Origin: Streptomyces sp. NRRL B-24484
GTDB lineage: Bacteria; Actinomycetota; Actinomycetes; Streptomycetales; Streptomycetaceae
Length of the DNA: 64,000 bases
Assembly (NCBI RefSeq): GCF_000717715.1
Contig: NZ_JOAI01000005.1
Coordinates: forward strand, 248,001 to 312,000
Reading direction: 5' to 3'
Shown: positions 33,018 to 42,659 of the stretch, one piece after another
How positions within the stretch are numbered: the stretch's first letter is position 1
Layout of the letters: each line of letters opens with the position of its first letter
Position numbers and translations under genes: made by a program
The notes under the pieces: generated by a model
What the model was told of the DNA's origin: nothing
Database searches by the model: none
What the model saw: only the letters and a program-made list of their open reading frames with translations

Positions 33018-33542
33018 ATGAGCCTGGACTTCGCCGTACCCGCTGCCGCCCCGGACACCGCCGTCCCCGACTCCGGCGGCACCGCCCGTCCGCTGTCCCC
33101 GAACGCCCTGCGGGCGGTCGTCCGGGACCTCGCCGGGCAGCCCGACCGCTGGATCCACCGGGTGCGCCTCGCCACCGGGGACCGGTGGTACGAGCGGCTG
33201 GTGAGCGCCGAGGACCACGAGGTGTGGCTGATCAGCTGGCTGCCCGGGCAGTCCACCGGCTTCCACGACCACGGCGGTTCGCGCGGCGCGTTCGCGGTGG
33301 CCCTCGGCGAGCTGGAGGAGCTGTCGCTGGGCGGCCCGGAGGACGGGCTGCTGGTGCAACGGGTGGCGCCGGGGGCGGTGCGGGCGTTCGGCGCCGGGTA
33401 CCTGCACGACGTGCGCAACACCTCGGCCGGTCCGGCCGTGACGATCCACGCGTACTCGCCGCCGCTGAGCGGGATGACGCGCTACGAACTGCGGGCCGGC
33501 GGCCTGGTCCGCACCGCGGAGGAGGGACCGGAGCAGTGGTGA
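33018..33542 (+). CDS. Cysteine dioxygenase-family protein
   Basis: This 174-residue cupin thiol dioxygenase oxidises L-cysteine to cysteine sulfinate. The iron ligands are His83 and His85 in GFHDHGGS and His130 in YLHDV. Tyr in IHAYSPP fits the catalytic Tyr region. The ATG at 33018 follows GAGGACAC. The upstream Cys leader and downstream rhodanese support a role in Cys or sulfur homeostasis. Confidence 0.9.
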   Translation: MSLDFAVPAAAPDTAVPDSGGTARPLSPNALRAVVRDLAGQPDRWIHRVRLATGDRWYERLVSAEDHEVWLISWLPGQSTGFHDHGGSRGAFAVALGELEELSLGGPEDGLLVQRVAPGAVRAFGAGYLHDVRNTSAGPAVTIHAYSPPLSGMTRYELRAGGLVRTAEEGPEQW

Positions 33543-33934
33543 CGACGGTGGACGAGCTGGTGGCGCGGGCCCGGGCCGGGGTGCACCGGCCCGGCCCGGC
33601 GGAGGCCTTCGCGGCGGTGGCCGAGGGGGCGCTGCTGGTGGACATCCGGCCGGTGGCGCAGCGGGCCCGCGAGGGCGGCATCCCGGGCGCGCTGGTGATC
33701 GAGCGGAACGTGCTGGAGTGGCGGCTCGACCCGGCGGGCAGCCACCGGATCCCGGAGGCGGTGGACCACGGGGTGCACTGGATCGTGGTCTGCTCGGAGG
33801 GCTACGCGTCCAGCCTGGCCGCGGCGAGCCTGCGGGAGCTCGGGCTGCACCGGGCGACCGACCTGGACGGCGGTTACGTCGCGTGGGCGGCGGCGGGCCT
33901 GCCCACCCTTTCGGCCGACGGGGGTTTGGCCTGA
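33539..33934 (+). CDS. Rhodanese-like sulfurtransferase
   Basis: This single-domain rhodanese of 131 residues has LLVDIRPVAQRAREGGIPGAL at the CH2A-like N-terminal region and active-site Cys85 in VVCSEGYASS. It ends GYVAWAAAGLP. It should transfer sulfane sulfur from persulfide donors. The GTG start overlaps the dioxygenase stop, so both enzymes are coupled. Confidence 0.9.
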   Translation: MTTVDELVARARAGVHRPGPAEAFAAVAEGALLVDIRPVAQRAREGGIPGALVIERNVLEWRLDPAGSHRIPEAVDHGVHWIVVCSEGYASSLAAASLRELGLHRATDLDGGYVAWAAAGLPTLSADGGLA

Positions 33935-34034
33935 CGGGCCCCCGGGGATTCGATCAGGTGTTTGTTTGTCACATCCGCATCGTGCGCCACGACCTCACGG
34001 CGCATCAGAACGTCAGAGCACTCTGGAACCACAC

Positions 34035-35109
<1,075 letters not shown>

Positions 35110-35120
<11 letters not shown>

Positions 35121-35769
35121 ACCGCTCGTCCGCTGGCACTGGATCGGCGACCACCTCGGCTACCTGCGCGACCTCGCGCTGGACCACGCGGTGATCTCGC
35201 TCGTCCCGGTGCTGATCGCCCTGCTCGCCGCCGTCCCGCTCGGCCTCCTCTGCGCCCGGCTGCCCCGGCTCTACCAGCCGCTCGCCGCGGTCTTCAACGT
35301 GGTGTACGCGCTGCCCGCGATCGCCGTCTTCGTGGTGCTCATCCCGTACACCGGCCTGGCCACCCGGGCCACCGTGATGGTGCCGCTCACCTGCTACGCG
35401 CTCGCCGTACTGCTGCCCGCCACCGTCGACGGCCTGCGGGCCGTGCCGGAGGACGTCCGGCAGGCGGCCACCGCCCTCGGCTACGGGCCCTGGCACCGCC
35501 TCGCCGCCGTCGAACTCCCCGCCTCCGTGCCGTACCTGGTCGCCGGGGTGCGGGTGGCCGCGGTCTCCTCGATCTCGCTCGCCGCGGTCGGCGCCCTGGT
35601 CGGCCGGGGCGGTCTCGGCTACCTCTTCGTCGACGGCTTCCAGCGGACCTTCCCGACCCCGATCCTCGCCGGGATCGCGCTCGTCGTCCTGCTCGCCCTC
35701 GCCACCGACCTGCTGCTGGTGCTGGCCCGCCGCCTGCTCGCGCCCTGGGCCTCCGGAGGTGCCCGGTGA
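35110..35769 (+). CDS. OpuC-like ABC transporter permease 1
   Basis: This 219-residue, five-to-six-helix permease has the EAA loop APEDVRQAATALGYGPWHRLAAVELP (recognised at VRQAATALG) and the IGAGGLG-like stretch GALVGRGGLGYLF. The GTG start overlaps the ATPase gene by 11 bases. It works with the second permease as a heterodimer. Confidence 0.9.
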
Positions 35770-36509
35770 ACTGGCTCGGCTGGCTGACCACCTTCTTCAC
35801 CGCCCCCGCCCGGCGCAGCGGACCCGACGCGATCGGCCACCGGATCGCCGAGCACCTGGTGTTCTGCGGGGAGGCCCTGCTGTGGGCCGCGGTGCTCGCC
35901 GTCCCGCTCGGGCTGCTGATCGGCTACACCGGCCGCGGCTCCTTCGTGGTGACCGCGCTGACCGGCGCCGCCCGGGCCCTGCCCACGCTCGGCCTGGTCA
36001 CCCTCGCCGTGCTGCTGGCGGGTGTCGGCGACACCGCCGTGCTCGTCCCGCTGGTGGCGCTGGCCGCGCCGCCGCTGCTGGTCGCCGCCGCCGAGGGCGT
36101 CCGCGGCACCGACCCGGCCGTCCGGGACGCCGCGCTCGGCATCGGGCTGACCCACCGCCAGGTGCTCGGGCAGGTCTGCCTGCCCGCCGCCGCGCCGGTG
36201 CTGCTCGCCGGGCTGCGCACCGCCACCGTGCAGACGATCGCGACCGCCACGGTCGCCGCCTACGTCGGACTCGGCGGCCTCGGCCGCTACGTCGTCGACG
36301 GCCTGGCCACCAAGGACTACCCGGCCACCGTCGGCGGCGCCCTGCTGGTCGTCCTGCTGGCCGTGGCCGCGCAGCTGCTCTTCGCCCCGCTGATCCGCCG
36401 TGCCTCGCCGCCGCAGGCCCGGCACACCCGCCGTGCCCGCCGTACCCGTACCCGCAGTGCCCGCAGTGCCCTCCGTACCCGTACGCCCCGAACGAAGGAT
36501 GCCCGATGA
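35766..36509 (+). CDS. OpuC-like ABC transporter permease 2
   Basis: The 247-residue permease has the EAA loop VRDAALGIGLTHRQVLGQV and AAYVGLGGLGRYV. The GTG start overlaps the first permease stop by four bases. The last about 30 residues are a basic low-complexity tail (RRTRTRSARSALRTR) encoded by repetitive DNA, unlike the rest of the family. Confidence 0.9.
   Translation: MNWLGWLTTFFTAPARRSGPDAIGHRIAEHLVFCGEALLWAAVLAVPLGLLIGYTGRGSFVVTALTGAARALPTLGLVTLAVLLAGVGDTAVLVPLVALAAPPLLVAAAEGVRGTDPAVRDAALGIGLTHRQVLGQVCLPAAAPVLLAGLRTATVQTIATATVAAYVGLGGLGRYVVDGLATKDYPATVGGALLVVLLAVAAQLLFAPLIRRASPPQARHTRRARRTRTRSARSALRTRTPRTKDAR
36427..36490 (+). repeat. Short tandem repeats in the permease 3' end
   Basis: CCCGCAGTG occurs twice in tandem and is flanked by repeats of CCGTACCCGTAC. 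They encode the Arg-rich tail of permease 2, suggesting slippage-driven extension. Confidence 0.6.
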
Positions 36510-37414
36510 CCGCCCGACTCGTCCGCACGCTCACCGCCGCCGCACTCGTGCTGGGCGCGGCGGCCTGCTCCTCCTCGTCCGGCGACCCGCTCGCCGCCGA
36601 CGGCGGATCCGCGAAGCCCGCCGACGGGAAGACCGTCGTCGTCGGCTCCGCGAACTTCCCGGAGAACGTGCTGCTCGCCTCGATCTACTCCCGGGCGCTG
36701 AAGGCCAAGGGCGTCAAGGTCGAGGAGAAGTTCAACATCGGCAGCCGCGAGGTGCTGTACGGGCAGCTGAAGAGCGGCAGCCTGACCGTGCTGCCCGAGT
36801 ACAACGGCGCCCTGCTGGCCTACCTCGACCCGAAGACCACCGCCGCCGGCACCGAGGCCGTCGACGCCGAGCTGGGGCGCAAGCTGCCCGCCGAACTCGG
36901 CGTCCTGGACCCGGCCGCCGCCGAGGACAAGGACTCCCTGACGGTCAGCAAGGAGACCGCCGACCGGCTGAAGCTCACCTCGGTCGCGGACCTCGCCGGC
37001 AAGGCGGGCGACCTGGTGGTCGGCGGGCCGCCGGAGTTCAAGTCCCGCCGCGAGCAGCAGCTCAAGGACGTCTACGGGCTGACCTTCAAGGAGTGGAAGC
37101 CGACCGCCGACACCACGGCGAACGCGCTCAAGGACGGCACCGTCCAGGTCGGCAACGTCTTCACCACCGACCCGCGGATCGTCCAGCTCGGCCTGGTCGC
37201 GCTCGCCGACCCGAAGAACCTCTTCAGCGTGCAGAACGTCGTCCCGCTGGTGAACAAGGCCGGGGTGGACGCCACCGCCACGGCCGCGCTGAACGCCGTC
37301 TCCGCCAAGCTCGACACCGCCGGCCTCACCGCCCTGATGAAGCGGGTCGCCGTCGACAAGGAGGACCCGTCGGCGGTCGCCGCCGACTGGCTGAAGGCCA
37401 ACGGCCTGGGCTGA
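36506..37414 (+). CDS. Osmolyte-binding lipoprotein, OpuAC/ProX-like
   Basis: The 302-residue lipoprotein (lipobox AAAC, Cys21) carries the OpuAC pattern: VVVGSANFPENVLLASIYS, REVLYGQLKSGSLTVLPEYNGALL and DGTVQVGNVFTTDP. The ligand is expected to be glycine betaine, choline or a similar quaternary amine; which one is unknown. The ATG overlaps the permease 2 stop (ATGA). Confidence 0.9.
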   Translation: MTARLVRTLTAAALVLGAAACSSSSGDPLAADGGSAKPADGKTVVVGSANFPENVLLASIYSRALKAKGVKVEEKFNIGSREVLYGQLKSGSLTVLPEYNGALLAYLDPKTTAAGTEAVDAELGRKLPAELGVLDPAAAEDKDSLTVSKETADRLKLTSVADLAGKAGDLVVGGPPEFKSRREQQLKDVYGLTFKEWKPTADTTANALKDGTVQVGNVFTTDPRIVQLGLVALADPKNLFSVQNVVPLVNKAGVDATATAALNAVSAKLDTAGLTALMKRVAVDKEDPSAVAADWLKANGLG

Positions 37415-37459
37415 CCGCCGGCACCCGAAAACCCGGTGACCGGATCCGGGCGGACGATC

Positions 37460-38284
37460 ATGATGACTCGCATGACCGACGACACCGTGACCGTCCGCCC
37501 GGAGATCCTCGACTACTACAACCGCGGGGCCGAACAGAGCCGCCTGCAGCGCGAGCACAACCGGCTGGAGTTCTGGCGCACCCGCGACGTGCTGCGCCGG
37601 CTGCTCGGCCCCGCCCCGCTGCGGGTGCTGGACGTCGGCGGCGGCGCCGGCGTGCACGCCGCGTGGCTGGCCGCCGACGGGCACCGGGTCGACCTGGTCG
37701 ACCCGGTGCCGCTGCACGTCGAGCAGGCGTCCGCGCTGCCCGGCGTCCGGGCCGCGCTGGGCGACGCCCGCGCACTGGCGGCGGCCGACGGCTCGTACGA
37801 CGCGGTGCTGCTGCTCGGGCCGCTCTACCACCTGACCGAGCGGGCCGACCGGCTGCGGGCGCTCGCCGAGGCCCGCCGGGTCTGCCGCCCGGGCGGCACC
37901 GTGGTCGCGGCCACCATCAACCGGTACGCCGGGCTGCACGACCAGCTGCGGGTCGGCCGCTACTTCGAGCCCGGCCCGCGCGCGGCCACCGACGCCTGCG
38001 CGGCCACCGGCCTGCTCGGCGGCACCCCCGACAACCTGCTCTTCACCACCGCGTGGTTCCACCACCCGGGCGACGTCCTCGACGAGTTCACCGCCGCCGG
38101 GCTGCCGGACGCGCGGCAGTACGGACTGGAGGGCGCCGCCTGGCTGATGGGCGACGTCAACGCGTGGCTGGACGACCCTGAGCGGCGCGGGACCGTGCTC
38201 GCGGCGCTGCGCACCACCGAGTCGGAGCCCTCGCTGCTCGGCGTCAGCGGCCACCTGCTGACGGCGGCGGCCGTCCCGAGCTGA
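37460..38284 (+). CDS. Class I SAM-dependent methyltransferase
   Basis: The 274-residue protein has the SAM motif VLDVGGGAGVHA, the acid in VDLVDPVPLH, GDARAL, YDAVLLLGPLYHL and RVCRPGGTVVAA. Starts at 37460, 37463 and 37472 are all possible; 37460 follows GGGCGGA. The substrate is unknown and the gene is not tightly coupled to the transporter. Confidence 0.88.
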   Translation: MMTRMTDDTVTVRPEILDYYNRGAEQSRLQREHNRLEFWRTRDVLRRLLGPAPLRVLDVGGGAGVHAAWLAADGHRVDLVDPVPLHVEQASALPGVRAALGDARALAAADGSYDAVLLLGPLYHLTERADRLRALAEARRVCRPGGTVVAATINRYAGLHDQLRVGRYFEPGPRAATDACAATGLLGGTPDNLLFTTAWFHHPGDVLDEFTAAGLPDARQYGLEGAAWLMGDVNAWLDDPERRGTVLAALRTTESEPSLLGVSGHLLTAAAVPS

Positions 38285-38326
38285 CGGATTGCACCGGCAG
38301 GACCGTCAGATCGTAGGATCGCGCGC

Positions 38327-39247
38327 ATGACTGACGGGCGGGGCACGGCGCAGGGGTGGGGCGGACCGGCGGGCGCGGGCGAGCCGGACTGGGCGGCGAT
38401 GGCCGACCGGCACCAGCAGGAGGTCAGACGCCGCAAGCAGCTGCAGATCGTCGGCGGCGTGGTCGCCGCCACCCTGGTCGTCGGCGGGATCACCGCCACC
38501 GCGGTCGGGATGTCCGGCTCCGACCGCAGGGGCAGCACCCCGACGGCGGCCGGCAGCGGCACCCCCGCCACCGGCGGCCCCGGTGGCTCCGAGCCGGTGG
38601 ACGTGGTGACCGGCGCCGCACCGAGCACCCCGGCCCCGCCGTCCGGCGCACCCTCCCCCTCGGGCAGCCCCTCGGTACACCCGAGCGGCTCGCCCGGCAG
38701 CGGCCGCCCCTCCCCCGGCACCTCCTCCACCGCGCCCGCGGACCCGCTCACGGTCATCTCCTCGGCCGCCACCGACACGGCGCCGCTCGACCCGGCCGCG
38801 CTCCTCCCGGCCACCGCCACCGTCGACGGCCGCACCTGGACCCGGCTCGCCACCGCCACCACCGAGCCCTGCTGGAAGGCCACCACCGGCGGCCTCGGCG
38901 ACGTGCTCGCCGCCAACGGCTGCCGCAGCATCCTCCGGGCCACCTACACCGCCGGCTCCGGCGCGGTGACCGTCGGCATCGCCGTCCTGGACGACAGGGC
39001 CCGGGCGGACGCCGTGGCCGCCGGACACAAGGGCCAGGTCCAGGGACTGGTGCCGGCCGGCCACACCTCGTACTGCACCAGCACCGGCTGCGCCAACACC
39101 CACGCGACCGTCGGCCGCTACGGCTACTACACGGTGGCCGGCACGGTGAAGCCGGGCGGCACCGCCCAGGACCCGGTGGCCTCCGCCGCCCAGGCCGACT
39201 TCGCCGCCCGCGCCCGCGCCGCCCTGCTGGCCCGCGGCCACCGCTGA
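38327..39247 (+). CDS. Membrane-anchored hypothetical protein
   Basis: The 306-residue protein has a cytoplasmic N-terminus, one transmembrane helix at about 41-61 ([20 protein letters not shown]) and a Pro/Ser/Gly-rich outside stretch. A C-terminal domain of about 150 residues follows, with four Cys ([20 protein letters not shown]) that may form disulfides. No named domain is recognised. The ATG is at 38327. Confidence 0.8.
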   Translation: MTDGRGTAQGWGGPAGAGEPDWAAMADRHQQEVRRRKQLQIVGGVVAATLVVGGITATAVGMSGSDRRGSTPTAAGSGTPATGGPGGSEPVDVVTGAAPSTPAPPSGAPSPSGSPSVHPSGSPGSGRPSPGTSSTAPADPLTVISSAATDTAPLDPAALLPATATVDGRTWTRLATATTEPCWKATTGGLGDVLAANGCRSILRATYTAGSGAVTVGIAVLDDRARADAVAAGHKGQVQGLVPAGHTSYCTSTGCANTHATVGRYGYYTVAGTVKPGGTAQDPVASAAQADFAARARAALLARGHR

Positions 39248-39254
39248 CCGAGGG

Positions 39255-40523
39255 CTATGCCGCCGCCTCGCCCTCCTGGCGCCACGGCCGGCACAGCGTC
39301 AGGAACGCCACCAGGGCGAGCAGCGCACTGCCGAGCACCACCGCACCCAGCAGCACCGCGGACGGGTGCCCTCCGGCGCTGCTCAGCGGCGCCACCACGG
39401 CGCCGCACAGGAAGGTGCCGAGGCCGAGCAGTGCCGAGGCGGAACCGGCCGCGTGCGGGGCCGTGGTGAGCGCCTGGGCCGCCGAGTTCGGGCCGACCAC
39501 GCCCATGGCCGCCATCAGCAGGCACATCGCCGGACAGACCGCCGCCGGCCCGAGGTCCCAGACCCCGGTGAAGAGGGTGATCGCGAGCCCGGCCGCCGCG
39601 GCGGCCACCAGCCCGGACAGCATCAGCGCGGCGGGGCGCAGCCGGGTGACCAGCACCCGCCCGTTGAGCTGGGTGGAGGCCATCAGGGCCACCGAGTTGA
39701 CCGCGAAGAGCAGGCTGTAGGTCTGCGGCGAGACCCGGTAGACCTCCTGCAGGACGGTGGACGACCCGCTGACGTACGCGAAGAGCGCGCCGAACGCGAA
39801 GGTGCTGGTGAGGACGTAGCCGAGGAAGCGCCGGTCGCGGACGAGCCCGCCGATGGCCTGCAGCGTGGTGGTCAGGCCGCCGCGGTGGCGGCGTTCGGGC
39901 GGCAGCGACTCGTGCAGGGCGACCGCGGCGAGCACCGTGAGGACGGCGCCGAGCCCGGCGAGCACGGCGAAGGTACCGCGCCAGTCGGTCACGTGCAGCA
40001 GCTGGGCGCCGAGCACGGGGGCGACGATCGGGGCGAGCCCGGAGATCATCGCCAGCGAGGCCATGAAGCGGATCATCGCCACGCCCTCGTAGCGGTCCCG
40101 GGCCACCGCGCGGGCGATCACCAGTCCGGCCGCACCGGCGACGCCCTGCACGAAGCGGGCGGCGACCAGCACGCCGAGGTCCGGGGCGAGGGCGCAGACC
40201 AGGGTGGCGAGCGAGTAGGCCGCGATGCCGGCGAGCAGCGGGCGGCGGCGGCCGTGCCGGTCGCTCAGCGGGCCGAACACCAGCTGGCCCGCGGCCATGC
40301 CGAACAGCTGCGCGGTGAGGGTCAGTTGGACGGCGGGTGCGGTGGCGTGCAGGTCCGCGGCGAGCGAGGGCAGCGCCGGCAGGTAGAGGTCGGTGGTGAA
40401 CGGGCCGAGCGCGACCAGGCCGCCGAGGGCGGCGACGGTGGCCCGGCCGGGCGGCGTTGCGGCTGCGGCACCGGCGGCGGGGGTGGTCCGCTCGCCGCCG
40501 GTGCCGACGGTCGGGCCTGCCAT
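39255..40523 (-). CDS. Bcr/CflA-family MFS multidrug exporter
   Basis: The 422-residue protein has twelve predicted helices. Drug:H+ antiporter-1 features include FTTDLYLPALPSLAADL in helix 1, GPLSDRHGRRRPLL in the first cytoplasmic loop and FVQGVAGAAGLVIARA in helix 5 (motif C-like). The ATG at 40523 follows GAGGAGC. The C-terminus converges on the anchored-protein gene with seven bases between. The substrate is unknown. Confidence 0.92.
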   Translation of the reverse strand: MAGPTVGTGGERTTPAAGAAAATPPGRATVAALGGLVALGPFTTDLYLPALPSLAADLHATAPAVQLTLTAQLFGMAAGQLVFGPLSDRHGRRRPLLAGIAAYSLATLVCALAPDLGVLVAARFVQGVAGAAGLVIARAVARDRYEGVAMIRFMASLAMISGLAPIVAPVLGAQLLHVTDWRGTFAVLAGLGAVLTVLAAVALHESLPPERRHRGGLTTTLQAIGGLVRDRRFLGYVLTSTFAFGALFAYVSGSSTVLQEVYRVSPQTYSLLFAVNSVALMASTQLNGRVLVTRLRPAALMLSGLVAAAAAGLAITLFTGVWDLGPAAVCPAMCLLMAAMGVVGPNSAAQALTTAPHAAGSASALLGLGTFLCGAVVAPLSSAGGHPSAVLLGAVVLGSALLALVAFLTLCRPWRQEGEAAA

Positions 40524-40612
40524 GGCGCTCCTCGGGATCGGATCGGTCGTGGCCGCCGGGCGCGGCCGGCCGCGGGGTGCCGGGATTCGTACCGTAACCC
40601 GGCGCGCCCGGC

Positions 40613-40984
40613 TCAGGCTCGGGCGGCGTCCGGCCGTTCGGCCGTGCCGAAGCTGCGGACGACCTCGATGGTGCCGACGATGTGCCGGTTGAACTCCGCC
40701 AGCTCCTCGGCGGGGACCCAGAGTTCGAGGATGGTCTCGCCGCCGGCCTGCCGGACGGGGAAGCGCGCCAGGTAGGCGCTCTCGACCTCGAACCGGGTGA
40801 CGTACCCGGCGCCGGAGGCGGGCACGTTCCAGTCCCGGGCGATCCGGACGGCGTAGTCCTCGTTCAGCACCGGGTAGAAGATCGGCTGCTCCGGCAGCCG
40901 GGGCGGCCAGGCGCGCCAGCCCGAGGCCTCGACGAGCGCGAGCTCCTGCGGGCCGGTCGGCCGCCAGAGGGTGGTGGTCTGCAT
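40613..40984 (-). CDS. Conserved hypothetical, 'ADP-ribosylation/crystallin J1'-labelled family
   Basis: The 123-residue cytoplasmic protein begins TTTLWRPTGPQELALVEASGW and contains AWPPRLPEQPIFYPVLNEDYA. This conserved actinobacterial family is often labelled ADP-ribosylation/crystallin J1, but no catalytic motif is visible. The ATG is at 40984. The function is unknown. Confidence 0.75.
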   Translation of the reverse strand: MQTTTLWRPTGPQELALVEASGWRAWPPRLPEQPIFYPVLNEDYAVRIARDWNVPASGAGYVTRFEVESAYLARFPVRQAGGETILELWVPAEELAEFNRHIVGTIEVVRSFGTAERPDAARA

Positions 40985-41060
40985 ACACCCGACCGTATCG
41001 GCCGCCAGGCGGGCCCGGCGATGCATTTTCGGCCTTCAACTTCCTTTAAGGCGCCGACTC

Positions 41061-41089
41061 TTGATGTGCACACGAGGGGCTGCTTTGCT
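41061..41089 (+). promoter_or_regulatory. Promoter of the GH18 gene
   Basis: TTGATG (41061-41066) and TTTGCT (41084-41089) are spaced by 17 bp, which would start transcription about 60 bases before the ATG and just upstream of the palindrome. Confidence 0.4.
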
Positions 41090-41104
41090 GGGTGCCGCGG
41101 CAAC

Positions 41105-41123
41105 GTTAGGAAACTTTCCTTAC
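41105..41123. promoter_or_regulatory. AGGAAA/TTTCCT palindromic operator
   Basis: GTTAGGAAACTTTCCTTAC forms arms TTAGGAAA and TTTCCTTA around a central C with one mismatch. Sites of this shape occur upstream of Streptomyces chitosanase and related secreted hydrolase genes, as I recall. It lies 33 bases before the GH18 start codon, downstream of the promoter. Confidence 0.6.
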
Positions 41124-41156
41124 CGTTCCCGCGACACCCCCGACGAACGGAGGACC

Positions 41157-42173
41157 ATGCCCTCGCACGCCCTGCGGCACCGCCGCGTCCGCCCCCTGCT
41201 CGCCCTCGCCGGCGCGGCCGCCCTCGCCGCCGGCACCTTCGCCCTGGCGCCGGCCGGGCAGGCCGCCACCACCGCGGCCGCCGACCCGGTGGGCCTCAAC
41301 GCCCCGTACGAGTACCTCGGCTGGGGCAGTCCGCAGAAGCCGACCGACGTCATGGCGGCGACCGGGGTCAAGCAGTTCACCCTCGCCTTCATGCTCAGCG
41401 ACGGCGGCTGCAACCCCAAGTGGGACGGCACCCGGCCGCTCACCGGCGGCAGCGACCAGAGCGCGATCAACGCGATCCGGGCGGCCGGCGGGGACGTGGT
41501 GGTCTCCTTCGGCGGCTGGAGCGGCAACAAGCTCGGCGAGAAGTGCACCTCGGCGAGCGCCCTTGCCGCGGCCTACCAGAAGGTCATCGACGCCTACAAG
41601 CTGAAGGCGATCGACGTGGACATCGAGGACACCGAGGTGGCGAGCGCGACCGTCCGGCAGCGGGTGGTCTCCGCACTGAAGACGGTCGAGAGCAAGAACC
41701 CCGGCATCCGGACCTACCTGACCTTCGGCACCACCCCCACCGGACCGGACGCCAACGGCCTGGACCTGATCAAGAAGGGCGCCGCGTCCGGGCTCGCCCT
41801 GGACGGCTGGACGATCATGCCGTTCGACTTCGGCAGCCACGGCGGGTCCATGGGCAGCGTCTCCACCAAGGCCGCGGACGGCCTGCAGAAGGCGGTGGCG
41901 AGCGCCTACGGCTACGACAGCGCGACCGCGTACCGGCACATCGGCATCTCCTCGATGAACGGGAGGACCGACGAGGCCGACGAGACCGTCTCCACCGGCG
42001 ACTTCACCACGATGGTGAACTACGCCAAGGCGCACCACCTGGCCCGGTTCACCTTCTGGGCGGTCAACCGGGACCGGCCCTGCCCGTCCGGCACCCCGGC
42101 GGGCGACTCCTGCAGCGGGATCTCCCAGTCCGCGTACGCCTTCACGAAGGTCGTCGCCGGCTACCACGGCTGA
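41157..42173 (+). CDS. Secreted GH18 chitinase-like protein
   Basis: The 338-residue exported protein has a signal peptide ending near AGQAA (about 37). It shows FGGWSG and the catalytic-strand motif AIDVDIEDTE at 151-160, with Glu157 as proton donor and Asp155 beside it. The first Asp of the usual DxxDxDxE is Lys150. A Trp near the end (FTFWAVNRD) fits the GH18 barrel floor. It has no carbohydrate-binding module. The ATG at 41157 follows GGAGGACC. Confidence 0.85.
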   Translation: MPSHALRHRRVRPLLALAGAAALAAGTFALAPAGQAATTAAADPVGLNAPYEYLGWGSPQKPTDVMAATGVKQFTLAFMLSDGGCNPKWDGTRPLTGGSDQSAINAIRAAGGDVVVSFGGWSGNKLGEKCTSASALAAAYQKVIDAYKLKAIDVDIEDTEVASATVRQRVVSALKTVESKNPGIRTYLTFGTTPTGPDANGLDLIKKGAASGLALDGWTIMPFDFGSHGGSMGSVSTKAADGLQKAVASAYGYDSATAYRHIGISSMNGRTDEADETVSTGDFTTMVNYAKAHHLARFTFWAVNRDRPCPSGTPAGDSCSGISQSAYAFTKVVAGYHG

Positions 42174-42227
42174 GCCGGGCGGCACCGGGACACGGCACGG
42201 GACGCGGCGGCGGCCGGCGCGGGACGG

Positions 42228-42551
42228 TCAGCGCGGCGCGATCAGCGCGGCCTCGGCGAAGTTGTCCCAGTGGGCGGCCGCGCCGACCGGGATGCAGGCC
42301 CAGTCCTTCATCGGCCGTCCGCCCATCGGGTCGAACAGGTGGGCGCCCGGCAGCCGCAGCGCCTCGGCGAGGGCGGGCGTGTCCCGACCCAGCCGGCACA
42401 CCAACTCGCCCTCGCGCAGGCCGGCGAAGGCCTTGCCCGCGGAGTCCTTCAGACAGGGCATTCCGAACATCTTCGACTGCGTCGCGCCCCGCGGGGCGAG
42501 CTCCTCGGCGATCTCCGCGTACCGCGCGGCCGGATCCGATCGGTCCGTCAT
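42228..42551 (-). CDS. TfoX/Sxy N-terminal-like domain protein
   Basis: The 107-residue protein matches small TfoX_N proteins (RGATQSKMFGMPCLKDSAGKAFAGL, LFDPMGGRPMKDWACIP). The name derives from competence regulators, but solitary actinobacterial members have unknown roles. The start is ATG at 42551, divergent from the nitrilase gene. Confidence 0.8.
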   Translation of the reverse strand: MTDRSDPAARYAEIAEELAPRGATQSKMFGMPCLKDSAGKAFAGLREGELVCRLGRDTPALAEALRLPGAHLFDPMGGRPMKDWACIPVGAAAHWDNFAEAALIAPR

Positions 42552-42659
42552 GGCGCCATGGTGGCACCGGGCCCGGGGCGGCGGGGCACGCCACGCGGAC
42601 CGCTCCGGGCAGGCCGGGGCCTTGAGGCGGCACGGTCCGGCATGTAAGGATTGAGACCC

